DNA of 64,000 nucleotides from Vanessa cardui (lineage: Eukaryota; Arthropoda; Insecta; Lepidoptera; Nymphalidae). Below the pieces are notes generated by a model. That model was given only the letters and a program-made list of their open reading frames with translations. It had not been told where the DNA came from and did no database searches. Within the stretch, counting starts at the first letter, position 1; each line of letters begins with the position of its first letter. This document shows positions 11,160 through 22,937 of the stretch, piece after piece. The position numbers and the translations under genes are program-made. The stretch spans positions 8,246,001-8,310,000 of the forward strand of contig NC_061154.1 in NCBI RefSeq assembly GCF_905220365.1, in the 5' to 3' direction.

Positions 11160-12178
11160 TCACTCATAAATATAAATGTAAGGATTTGATTCTATTAATG
11201 CTATGTCTTTTTCGAGCTGACGTAATTCCTGTTCCATTTTTGTTTTTCTTAGAATTTTTGGAATGGTATCTGTCAGCATCGGTAGCTGAAGAAAGTCTTT
11301 TTGCAAAAGCTGCCAGTTATATTTTAAGTCCTAAAAGAAAATAAATAGTTACGTAATTACAATTTTTTCAATTACTTTACTTGTTTTAAATATTATAAAA
11401 ACTTACTTTAAGTAAGGCTTGTCTCTCCTGTTCACTAATCAGTTTGCACAAGCTTTCTTTGTGTTCGTCGGCGTATTTAATTTTGTCAATTTTCTTTTGA
11501 ATTCGTCTATTCCTGTTTACTAAGTATGCTGGCATTTGTCCAAAATCTTTTCTTAAGCAGTATTCAGGAATTTCTCCAGATCCTTTTATTTTTTTTGTAT
11601 GCCCATCTCTGGTGTCTACTAATCTATAAAAAGTATTTTTTTAAAACGTACAAGAAATGAATGAGAATTATAAATTGTTAGAAAAATAAACACAAGAACC
11701 TACCTTGGTTCTACAGGCTTAGGTTTTGTTTTTATAGCTTTTTTAATGTTTACAACTTTGAAATTAATTTTAGGTTTTTCAACTTTTTTAGCAGAAGCAG
11801 TGCGCCTCGGAACAGGTGGAAGTTTTCCAGACACGTAACATTTGTGATCAGATTTCTTAATTGGTTGACCAATACCTTCTCCCTTTTTTAAAAATTGGTC
11901 AGGGGGTTTTAGTGGTGTTTCTGCGTAACCAAATGTTTTCTGAAGCTTTGGTATTTTTAATTCTTTCAATTGTTTTTCCAATTCGGATTCATATCTAAAT
12001 GAAAAAAATATTAATTTTAGTATTTAAGTAATCTTGTTTGTTTTAAAAGTATCACTAGTATAATAATTTATATACAACTAACTTGTAAGTACCTAGGAGT
12101 TTTTGGTGGTTCTGGTGGAGGTTTATCTAATATTCTATAAATAACTTCATCGTGATCTACAATTTCCACTATAGACAT
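11160..12178 (-). CDS. ENKUR: Enkurin, complete 4-exon gene
   Basis: Exons on the minus strand are 12178-12093, 11994-11704, 11623-11407 and 11330-11160. All junctions are GT-AG and the frame stays open, giving 254 residues (human enkurin has 256). The start MSIVEIVDHDEVIYRIL is followed by a proline-rich KLPPVPRRT, which matches the SH3-binding motif described for enkurin. The C-terminal enkurin domain carries 'IPEYCLRKDFGQMPAYL', 'ISEQERQALLK' and the coiled 'KMEQELRQLEKDIALIE'. Enkurin is an axonemal microtubule-inner protein of cilia and sperm flagella; in mammals it also binds calmodulin and TRPC channels. Its start lies 392 bp from the divergent PDPR start. Confidence 0.93.
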
Positions 12179-12570
12179 TATTAAAACAAATTGATAATAA
12201 AATGTTTCCGAATTATAAAATGTCTAAATTTAACAACCTGTTGTTATGGAAACAATTTTATTAATTGTTATATATTTTTTTTATGATTGTCATTAAATGT
12301 CTTACCAATTTTCTTGAACACAAGAAATTATTCAATATTATAAATATGAATTATTATTTAAGAATAAACAACATTGCAAAAACTTAAATAATTAAGGCTG
12401 TATCTAAACGAATGTCAATTTTCGAAAAATATTAGAAATGGCAACATATTTCCAAACGTCAGGATACGTCAAACAGATGTCGTAGCTGTTGCACTAAATA
12501 TTTTTAGATATTACAAATTATTGATGTATTAGCTTTGCAGTGCAATTGCGTATGTGCGCAGTAGCCAACT
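12179..12570. promoter_or_regulatory. Shared intergenic region between divergent ENKUR and PDPR
   Basis: The two start codons face away from each other across 392 bp, so this interval must contain the 5' UTRs and probably a bidirectional promoter. I see no clear TATA box. The GC content rises only near the PDPR start (12,540-12,660). Confidence 0.5.
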
Positions 12571-15500
12571 ATGTTCGTAAGGCGAGTCAGAAATGGCGTC
12601 CAACGATATGGTGCATTCAAGTGCATAGGAGCCGGGTCGCGGACATTATCAAGCCTTGATAATCTCGATCATGAAGAAAGATTAGATGGTTGTTTGTTGT
12701 CGTTGCCGACTAATGCAAAGGTAGTAATATGTGGCGGGGGTGTGATGGGAGCCGCTGTGGCTTATCATCTATCCAAGCGCGGATGGGGAGCTCAAACTGT
12801 AGTCATAGAAAAGGAAAAGTAAGTATAAATATCAACAACTCCTTCATATATTGATTTCACATTATGTAATTTACTTTTTCTTAAATTTTCTCAAGTTATT
12901 GATTTTTTCCATATGAAGCATTTGTTGCAACCATTGTTTTTTTAAGTTAATATTTCATTAATATACTTTAATATATTCAATACTTATTGGTATGTCAATA
13001 GTCATGAATTCTTAATGCTTAATATTTTTTTTATTAACATACTAGCATAAAGCGAAAATCAAAGTAATTTTGTAATAATATTTAAGGTATAGTAACAGAT
13101 TTTTTCTATGCTTATATAATAAATAACAAAACAAATTTAAAACATTAGCTGATAAATCACAAGCACACATTTAACTGAACTATTATTTCTACTAATTCTT
13201 ATATGCGTTATTTCATCTGGAATTTCTATACAGTAATATAATGGATACACTAGAAGTAGTGCCTCTGCTACACATTTATAAATTACTAATAGTTGTTTCA
13301 TATAATATAATTTTATATGATAAATTCACAATATGCTTGTTTGAAGAAAACCACATTTCATTGGCCAATTATTATCATGAGAAACATGCATTTAGCAAGC
13401 TTATAAACAATGTTGAAAAATAAGTCTCAGGTTCTTTTCTTGCTAACAATGCTGACACAATTAAATATAATCACTATCAACATAAATGCCGTCAAGAAGT
13501 TACTGTCAAGAGCTAGTCATCATTAACTCAATCATAATTTACTAAATTCAATTACTATATTTTTTCTCTTTAGCTCAATTAACAAATATAATTAATTTAA
13601 TTTATCAGACATGAACATGTTTTTAATATTAGATCAATTGATCATATTATGGTTTGTTTTTAAGTCATTTCGGTTGAATTGCATAAATGACAACTTGGTT
13701 TTGTAATATGGCAACAATGGCAATGTCATTTTAATTCTTGTTGTTTAGATTATTGATTTACCATGGTATGAACTTATCTTGTCTTTGTTCATGTATGTCT
13801 TAAAATTATGAGATATATAAGGAAACCATTAAATCAGTGAATATGTTTCAAATATTTTATAAAGTCTAATTTAAATGTCTTAATTAGGTTTCTAGAAATT
13901 GCCTTACAATCATAACATATACTTAATATATACATTAGTAGACAACAAGTTTAAGAAAAACAAGTTACATCAATGCAAATAACTTGTTAATAAATTGGAT
14001 GAAAATTAATAAAGACGCAAATTAATTTCGCTTTTTCTTTGTTTCGAAAGTGACATTGCCGAAACAAACATTGTCCAATTGGCGCACTTATAAGCGCAGA
14101 CCATTTGTCATTGGCTTCATACGGGAACGAAAAATCGGTCAGCACTTGACTATATATTTTTCATATCGTTGCAATTGCGCATCGCAATTGGAAAATACAT
14201 TGTTTCTGAATCGATCCTTACGACGAGAAAAGCCGAGTCTGGTGTGGGCGCGGCATTTACAATGCACTTTGCAATGCGCTCCTGATGTTTGGAACAGTTA
14301 CAGACATGGTCTACGTATACATGATTATTCAAATTTATTTAATAATTTCTTTCGGAAAATAATTCAAAATAAGAACCAGTATTAAATACTCCTTAGAACG
14401 ATAACAACAATGTACGAAATGGAAATTAGTGTTGTATAGTCAATTTATTATTACGAAAATATAAGCTATCATTCCGCCAAAATTATTTAAATTTCAAGTC
14501 AACAGGCACTGTTTATTGACTAATCGCCAATGTTTTATAACGTCCAAACAGTACATATTTTTATATTATATCTATGTCTTTTTTATCCTAGAAGCTCAAC
14601 GTGATGTTAAAGCCATTATGCATTAAAAACCAATCGATATGTCATTCGCCAACTTGTCGGCTGTTTCACAAGAGTTTACATCGAACATGTATGTATATTA
14701 GATTCGAGTAGCTACGTCACTATAAAGCACACCTCAAAGCACATAATGACATATAACCCTTTTCCCCAGCATGCTTTCGTAATCAATTATTATTTAAGAT
14801 AATTTATTTGACTATTATACTATAAAGTAATGAATGAAAGCAGTGGTTCAAATGGAAATACGTTACAGTGCACTTAATATCTTGTCTTGTAAATAATTCA
14901 CGCTTATTTTACATATAAAAGCATACGGATATATCAGTATGTAACGTGTTTTTTTTTCATCAGAGTTGGTACAGGCAGTCGGTGGTACTCTTCAGGCCTG
15001 GTTGGTGCATTTAAACCTTCTCTCGCACAAGTGAAAATCGCACAATCTTCGATACAACTTTTAAAAGATTTAGAATCTCGTGGCAGACCTACTGGTTGGA
15101 AGCAATGTGGATCACTCCTCCTAGCTAGAACGAGAGATAGAATGACCGTATATAGAAGAATGAAAAGTCAATCAGTGTATGATATTTCATTCAATATATA
15201 AACCATGTACAAAATATGCAAATTATTCATTTTGTATGGAATTTATTGGAGCTTATAAATTGAGACCTATTTTATTATCAGACAGATCCTGGGGGATAGA
15301 ATGTGAGCTCGTTAGTCCGAAAAGATGTCAGGAGATATGGCCTATGCTTAATGTCGATGATGTGCTTGGAGGTCTGTGGATTCCTGGAGATGGAGTAGGA
15401 GATACGCATCTCTTTTGTATGTCTTTGATGAGAGAAGCAGTAGCAAACGGTAAGTGCTCTATTGAAATTTTTAATGATGAGGACAGATCAGATTTTAATA

Positions 15501-18500
15501 TTATTATACGTTTAGGCGTAGGTGTTATGGAAGATTGCGCTATAACCGCTGTGCATTCAAAAGATGGAAAAGTATCAGGTATAGATACGACACACGGCTC
15601 CATTGAATGTCAATATTTTGTTAATTGCGCAGGGTTTTGGGCAAGGCAGGTATGCTAAAGTTATATATTTTTACTAATTTTTGTTAGTTATGTAATAGAA
15701 CAAATGAGTAATAACAGACTTTTTTCCAGATCGGGCAACTAGCAAAGCCTAAAGTTAAAGTACCATTATTACCCTGTGAACATTATTACCTTCACACTAA
15801 GCGCATTGATAATTTAGATCCGATGACTCCAGGTAGGCAATTATATGAATTGAACGTCTTATTTACGAGTAATTCCTCGCTTTATTACTGCATTCGTTGA
15901 ACAGTTCTCTTCGAACTACGAATCAAGTCACACTAACTCTCGTGATTACAATTTTCATGACTATTCTTTTGTCAAATACTTAAAACGACATTTCATAAAT
16001 TTTGCTTTGAAAATTTTTATATTTGTTTTTTTTTTTCAGTCGTTCGAGATCCAGACGGTTATATATATTTACGCGAAAGGGATGGCTGTATATTAGCTGG
16101 TGGGTTCGAGCCAATTGCAAAACCCGTATATGAGGAAGAAAGTAAAATACATTTATCACGATTAAAATTACCCAAAATGTTGCGAATTTTTTGTAATGTA
16201 ATTACAACGATTGTTTTTGTTTTCAGTAAGAAATGCAGAACAGAGATGCGTTCCGGAGGATTGGGACCACTTTCACGTTTTGCTCCAGGAAATAATTAAA
16301 AGGGTACCGAGTCTCAGTCAAGCCGTTTTGCACAAACTGTGTAACGGTCTCGAAGCGTTCTCACCGGATTGCAAATGGATTGTGGGGGAAACACCAGAGG
16401 TGCGTATTCGAGACACTGGTTGGTGTTTAAGAACATCTTTAGCTACCATAAAATTGTTTTTTATTTTAATTTTATTATTCTTACTAAAGTTATTAATTTC
16501 GGGATATTTATCATGGTTTTTTCACGATTTTATATTTTATTACGAGATGTCTCGTGAACATGACATTTCTAGATAATGTCAAAATATCGAGCTCCACCGA
16601 ATAAGAATAAAGAACATGGTAAATATCCCGAAATTAATAACTTTAGTAATAAAAATAACCATGTTAAAAACTTTTTTTTTATATATATTAAGATGGAATG
16701 GAATTCCATTTATGAATCGTATTTGTGTTTTTTTACCCTATGGCAATGAAATATGTTATGTAAGTTAATGAATATAGGTATATAGAGCAAGAAGATGGCA
16801 GGTACGAAGATTGTTTTCGTTCTGGCGATACGTTGGATGTTGCGAAAATAGCGGTAACAAATGCAAATCATTTACAGCATGGCTAAATTCGTATCATCGA
16901 ACGTTTCGAGGGGACACCCATCGACTACAGCTCAACGCCATCGAAAATGTTAGCAATAATATTTCTTGTCTAGATTTTTCTATCTTTTTATTTACTTTCT
17001 TTCTCATGTGTAATAGGTACTTAAAAAAATAATCAGTTTAGTTCGACCCCATTTTCTTGTCTGTGAAACTATTTTTTTTTTCAATAATAATATTGATAAT
17101 ATGTATTTAGCAATTTTGGCTTGTATAAAATTCTTTCATCACCCTACTCTGTGTTATATTTTGTACACAAACAAAGTATTTCATTAGTAGCTATAGTATT
17201 TAATTTAGTAGTTCTGGTGTAGAGTTTCATTGAAGTATTTTCTCTCTCTTTTAAATACTAATTAAGAGAGACAGAGAAAATGCTTCAAAATAGTAAATAT
17301 TTTTCCAACTTGTTTTGAAGAGGCTAATCGTGTTTCCTAGATTTGGTTTATTTATTTATGGAGTTGGTGCTTGTCTCAATCTTACGAACAATAGTATGAT
17401 AAAATATAACCAATTGACTCAAACAATGGTAACTACTTTATGGATACTATCATTCGTTAAGACAGGCAGACAGGAGCGCTGACAGCTGGAACCAAAAGGA
17501 AATCGTTGAATGACTAACAATTTGGTGACAACTGAAAAGACCTCCAAGAAATCATTACGTAGGTAACCATTTCTTGGAGGTTTTTTCGGCTGTCGTCAAT
17601 AACAGACATCTGGATATAAGAACTTAAGAACCTAAATGTATCTATATCTTTTCGAATTTCAAGAAACTTATCTTTCAATGTGTATAACCTTTAATGAAAA
17701 TTTTTGATTTTTATTTTGTTTATTTTGCGTTCTTATATTCTTACTGTTTCATGACTGGTCTTATGTTTAGACCAGTCTGTGCGCATGTTACTAATTAATT
17801 GATTAACATGCTTTCATATAAAGATACGGTTTTTTTTGTGCAAATAAAATAGATGTTCAACTACCACGTCGCCGCTGGAATGAAGACGGTCGGTATATCG
17901 GCAGCAGGGGGCGTTGCGGAGGCCACGGTTGATGAAATCGTCGACGGATACACGAAATACGATATGTACGAGCTCGATATCAATCGATTCCTTGGCCTTC
18001 ATAATAACAAACGTTTCTTAAGGGACAGGATGAAAGAAGTGCCCGGTGAGAAAAAAGCCATCGTGATCTTATGTTCTTATATCCGAATACAGTTACAGCA
18101 ACTTATCTGTTTTATACGGTAGGAGTTCACTACGGCCTGCCTTATCCATTCTACGAGTTTGAAATGGGACGTAATCTAAGGTTGTCGCCGATATATCCGA
18201 CCTTACGGGACAAGGGCGCAGTCTTCGGGCAGGTTATGGGCTACGAGAGACCTACTTGGTTCGAAACTATTGGTCAGTTAATTCACTTCTAAATCACAAT
18301 GCGATACTTGTATAGTACGACACAAATTTGATGTAGCATCGGAAAATGCAATGGAATGAAAATAAAACCGATTACTGCCGATTTACACAACCAATAGAAA
18401 TAGCTCCCTATCGCGCCATTCGACGCTATTCGTCGCTATAGATTCTCGCGTCAGAGAAAGCAAGTGCATGTAAATCGACGCGTCAAATTGACGAATATAT

Positions 18501-21500
18501 TAGGTCATATGATATTACAAGTTATTACGTTTGTGCAAAGATCATATTCGCATGAGAAATAAATATTGATAATTTGGGAGAGCGCACTCAATTCAGATGT
18601 GATCGGTTTTACGAATTTTGCCGACGCTACATCTAAGTTGTATCTTGCTATACATTATTATATTATGTTATTAATCCCCACGTAACGTTTTATAGATAAA
18701 AGCACAGCGACCCCCGACAACCCACAGCCATTCAAGATAGCTCATACGAAAACGTTTGGTAAACCACATTGGTTCGACACAGTTCAAAGGGAATATTGGG
18801 CTTGCAGAGAAGCGGTTGGACTTGCGGACTACTCGTCTTTTACAAAAATCGACCTCCAGGTAAAGACATTAAATTTTGGAATAACTTCAAATTCAGTCAA
18901 AGGATTTCGATTAATTTCACGTATTGCTTATTCGTTTTAGTCACAGGGCAATGAAGTCGTCGACTTACTACAGTACTTATGCTCCAATAACGTGGACGTT
19001 CCAATCGGTAGCATCATTCACACTGGAATGCAAAACGAGCGAGGCGGTTATGAAAATGATTGTAGTCTTGCGCGTATTACGGAGAACCAGTAAGTATGTT
19101 CGAAATAAAACACCAAAATAATCATTAACTGTCATGTAGGTATTATAATTTTATTAGGAACGATATAGGCTTCTTTTTAATGTCTTACATCTGTCTAGGG
19201 TGACGATTCGTTTTATATAACCCTTACTAATCTAATAAATGTCTTAACTACTCAATTCATCACAAATGTTTGCATACATGTTGTCATGGATACAGAAATG
19301 GACAGCGCAGAAAGACAGGTATTTCCCCTCCCCCAAACAGTGAGGTGGGGGTTGGTAATTAGTATTATTTAACACCTCACCCAATTGCCTCCATTGGTGA
19401 CAGGAGGCATTGCCTGGTGGCAAAATCAGTTATTATTTTAAGGCATAACGTTAGTAAATGTTGTGTAAATGAATATAATAATTTATTTCCAGTTATATGA
19501 TGATAGCACCAACTATACAACAGACTCGATGCAAGGTCTGGTTAAAGCGCCATTTACCACGAAACGGAGCAGTTACGCTGTCTGACGTCACATCGATGTA
19601 CACGGCCATTTGTATTTTGGGACCGTTTACGCGAAGTCTCCTGTCCGAGCTCACGGATACAGACTTATCCCCATCCAACTTTCCATTCTTTACGTTTAAG
19701 GAGTTGGACGTTGGGTTGGCTAATGGGATCCGTGCGATGAATTTGACTCACACTGGTGAACTGGGCTATGTTTTATATATACCAAACGAAGTGAGTGAAT
19801 AATTTCGAATTGATGACAATTTATTTATTTACAAGATTTGAGATGGCCCAGTGGTTAGAACGCGTGCATCTTAACCGTTGATTGCGGGTTCAAACCCAGG
19901 CAGGCACCGCTGATTCATGTGCTTAATTTATCTTTATAATTCATCTCGTACTCAGCGGTGAAGGAAAACATCGTGAGGAAACCTGCATGTGACAAATTTC
20001 ATAGAAGTTCTGCCACATGTGTATTCCACCAACCCGCATTGGAACAGCGTGGTGGAATATGTTCCAAACCTTCTCAAGCGGAGAGGAGGCCTTTAGCCCA
20101 GCACTGGGAATTTACAGGCTGTTGTTGATATATTGTTTTAGTTATTATTATCGTTTTACAGTTCGCACTACATGTATACAATCGACTAATAACGGTCGGA
20201 GAAAAGTACGGCATAAGTCATGTAGGATACTACGCGACACGATCGCTTCGAGTCGAAAAGTTCTTCGCTTTCTGGGGTCAAGATCTCGATACCATGACCA
20301 CGCCGCTCGAATGTGGTCGCACTTGGCGTGTCAAATTTGACGTAAGTATAGTAGGACACAAATTAGATGTAGCATCGGAAAATGAAATGGAATGAAATTA
20401 AAACCGATTACTGCCGATTTACACAACCAATACAAATAGCTCCCTATCGCGCCATTCGACGCTATTCGTCGCTATGGATTCACGCGTCAGAGAAAGCAAG
20501 TGCATGTAAATCCACCCGTCAAATTGACGAATATATTAGGTCATATGATATTACAATTTATTACGTTTATGCAAAGATCATATTCGCATGAGAAATAAAT
20601 ATTGATAATTTGGTATAGCGTACTCAATTCGGATGTGATCTTTTTTACGAATTTTGCCGATGCGACATCTAAGTTGTGTCGTACTATAATTTACTGCTAA
20701 TCATTACATAGTATGAAAAGGCCCTTATCGGTGTCTGCTCCATGTATGCTTAGATATTTAAAATTACGCAACGGATTTTGATGCGGTTTTTTTTAATGGA
20801 TAGTGATTCGAGAGGAAGGTTTATGTATATATGTCCGTAATACATGTACATGGATATGCTATATTAGCAAAGAAACATTGTTACTTTTAGAAGTTTCTAA
20901 TGTGATGTCGTAAATAAACAAATTCTATAGTATATTTAGTATCATAGGGCAGGGCCGTATTTAGGGGAGGGCAACCGGGGCAACTGCCCTGGGCCCTCCA
21001 CATTAGTGGTGGCCACAGTTTTCAGCAAGTTAACAAATACGAGATATAGTCAAATTATAATAATGTTATTATTTAATATTTTAAAAGTTACCGATACAAG
21101 TAAATAAATCATAGCTTACTCATTGAAATAAAAAAGTAATTAATTCATGATAAAATAATTATTAGGTTGTTCACGCTTCTGTTTGTCTAGGGCCCCCACT
21201 GCTTTGTGGCCCGGGGGCCTCCAGACCGTTGACAATCGAATAAGCCCGTGTAATAAAACTCACTAGGATTTCGATCGAACATTTGATTATTTCTAATTTT
21301 GATTTATATTTCATTAGAAAGATATTCCGTTCATTGGTCGCGATGCTTTGCTCCGTCAACGTGAGGAAGGCATTCGGAGACAGTACGTACAACTCCTGTT
21401 GACTGACCATGACCATGAGTTAGACCTTTGGTCGTGGGGCGGCGAGCCAATTTACCGAGATGGTAACTACTGCGGACAAACAACCACCACAAGTTATGGA

Positions 21501-22937
21501 TTTACGTTTAAAAAACAGGTAAATATACAAATAAAAACTTTTTTAATGTAAAGCAAAACTAAACTCTATACTCTGCCTATAGTCGATTCCATTAGTGGAA
21601 TTTCGAGCTAGCTTTTACGGCTAGAAATAAGAGATACAAGTACTAAGAAACTATTTGCTTAATGCCGGTCACACAGTAATCAACACACAAGGGCTATTTC
21701 TTTTGAGAGTTCGTTTCGTGTAAAGGTTTTTGGATGTCTAAATTCTGCTTATTTAATGTTACTTTTTTGTCAATATTTTATAATAATTAGTGTTATTTTG
21801 TCTGGTGATGTTGCTTAATTTGTGCTTATAATTAATCTCGTGCTCGGTGGTAAAAGGTAACATCGAGAGGAAACTTCCATGTGTCTAATTTCATAGAAAT
21901 TCTGCTAAATGGGTATTCCACCAATCCGCATTGGAACAGCGTAATGGAATATGTTCCAAACCTTCTCCTCAAAGGGTCTCCTACCTTAGCCCAGCTTTGG
22001 GAAAATTACAGGCTAATGTTGTTGTCGATCGTTTCATTAAACTATTGAAAATTCTGTTACTAAATTTAAATACCAATATTTTTTTTAGGTGTGCCTCGGT
22101 TTCGTTCAGAATCTGGATGAGAATGGTGTACCGCAAAAAGTGACTAATGACTACGTATTAAGTGGTCATTATGAAATTGACATCGCTGGAATACGGTAAT
22201 AAACATAATTATATGAACAAAAGCTTTGATACGACAAGGTTGAAGGAAAACGTTTTATAACAAGCACTAATTGAACTATTGTTAACGTAATACGCGTTGT
22301 ACAATATGAGCCGCTTCCTTTCATTTGAAAAGACTTTTATTATTCAAAACTTTTGTTAAAGACGTTGATATATATATTTTTTGTAAGATAAGTATATGGA
22401 TGGCTTTTCATAAAATCCCTGTCGTTTTACTCAGTTTTCAATTAAAATTGTGTGTAGTAATCAATGAAATAAACAGATATGTTATACCCATACTAAACAA
22501 CAGAAAAAAGTGTGCCGCGCCGAGTACCGTTTATTTTACATTTCGTTACAAGTAAAAATGATAGCTTGATAAAAACAATAAGTAAAAAGGATAACTAGAT
22601 GTTTTAATTACGTAAAACGTATTACTACATAATTATGATGTATTATAACGTATTACTGGCATAATTATGATGAAAACGACTAAAGGCAAACGTCCCAATT
22701 AGGACGTTTTCTAGTCTTCACTTTTTGCGCGTTAATAACATATCTGTTTACAAGAACATAATTGGTAGTGATGTTATTTATTCAATAAAAAACACATTGT
22801 TTAGGTATGCTGCAAAAGTCAATCTTCATTCTCCTAACTTACCCACAAAGTATCCAGACAAGGAACGGGACGTTTACCAAGCGACTAGGAAACTGCATGA
22901 ATCTAATCAGTTCCTCGGAAGACATTATCAACCATAA
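12571..22937 (+). CDS. PDPR: Pyruvate dehydrogenase phosphatase regulatory subunit, 15 exons
   Basis: Exons: 12571-12818, 14964-15176, 15286-15649, 15730-15832, 16040-16141, 16227-16399, 17853-18045, 18123-18272, 18696-18859, 18941-19089, 19493-19790, 20162-20341, 21318-21518, 22089-22195 and 22805-22937. All are GT-AG and in phase, giving 925 residues (human PDPR has 879). The basic, Arg-rich N-terminus suits a mitochondrial presequence. The FAD-binding GGGVMG is at residues 55-60, followed by a DAO-type oxidoreductase half (ECQYFVNCAGFWA, ILAGGFEP). The C-terminal half is of aminomethyltransferase (GCV_T) type: IIHTGMQNERGGYENDCS, THTGELGYVLYIP, EKFFAFWGQDLDTMTTPLECG and GHYEIDIAG. The close relatives sarcosine and dimethylglycine dehydrogenase share the fold, but WGGEPIYRDG and the C-terminus fit PDPR. 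The known role is to restrain PDP1 dephosphorylation of pyruvate dehydrogenase in the matrix. Confidence 0.93.
16480..16649. repeat. Inverted repeat in PDPR intron 6
   Basis: Arms of about 35 bp (16480-16515 and 16615-16649) read ACTAAAGTTATTAATTTCGG and its reverse complement, with one or two mismatches. A loop of about 100 bp separates them. It could be a small MITE or a transcribed hairpin in the intron. Confidence 0.75.
17527..17594. repeat. Intronic hairpin, 26 bp imperfect arms
   Basis: The left arm GACAACTGAAAAGACCTCCA (17527-17552 in full) and the right arm (17569-17594, beginning ATTTCTTGGAGG) pair with about four mismatches across a 16-base loop. It lies in PDPR intron 6. The function is unknown. 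Confidence 0.7.
18311..18652 (+). mobile_element. 342 bp MITE, copy A (PDPR intron 8)
   Basis: It begins TATAGTACGACACAA and ends with a degraded complement (TTGTATCTTGCTATA). The shared interior includes GATTACTGCCGATTTACACA, 'CGCCATTCGACGCTATTCGTCGC' type sequence, 'AGAAAGCAAGTGCATGTAAAT', 'TTGACGAATATATTAGG' and 'GAAATAAATATTGATAATTT'. Three other copies lie in the window. The TA flanks suggest a Tc1/mariner-type TA target. Confidence 0.85.
19841..20130 (+). mobile_element. tRNA-derived SINE, full length (PDPR intron 11)
   Basis: It starts AGATGGCCCAGTGGTTAGAA (A-box region) and has the B box GGTTCAAACCC, followed by 'GTGAAGGAAAACATCGTGAGG', 'TTCTGCCACATGTGTATTCC', 'GGAACAGCGTGGTGG' and 'TTTAGCCCAGCACTGGGAA'. 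This matches my memory of the Metulj-like SINEs of nymphalid butterflies. The name is from memory. It is in the same orientation as PDPR. Confidence 0.8.
20347..20688 (+). mobile_element. 342 bp MITE, copy B (PDPR intron 12, beside the splice donor)
   Basis: It is the same length as copy A and nearly identical inside. Its first base lies five bases after the exon 12 end at 20341, so the donor GTAAGTATA runs straight into the element's TATAGTA end. The right end GTGTCGTACTATA is the complement of the family's left end. Confidence 0.85.
20946..21230. repeat. Possible hAT-like MITE
   Basis: 'CAGGGCCGTATTTAGGGGAG' with 'CAACTGCCCTGGGCCC' at the left, and 'CTAGGGCCCCCACTGCTTTG' with 'GGCCCGGGGGCC' at the right, resemble GC-rich ends of insect hAT MITEs around an AT-rich middle. 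The terminal inverted repeats are not clean. Confidence 0.4.
21805..22025 (+). mobile_element. SINE, 5'-truncated copy (PDPR intron 13)
   Basis: It is the same family as 19841-20130 and shares 'CTCGTGCTCGGTGGTAAAAGG', 'TTCTGCTAAATGGGTATTCC', 'GGAACAGCGTAATGG' and 'TTAGCCCAGCTTTGGG'. The tRNA-like head with its promoter boxes is missing. Confidence 0.7.

Noticed and set aside
14050..14385. 111-codon open frame in PDPR intron 1
   Set aside because: It has no family motif and is not linked in frame to flanking PDPR exons; exon 1 joins exon 2 directly and in phase.
22680..22715. Short palindrome AAACGTCCCAATTAGGACGTTT
   Set aside because: It is a 9-base stem in non-coding DNA, too short to distinguish from chance.
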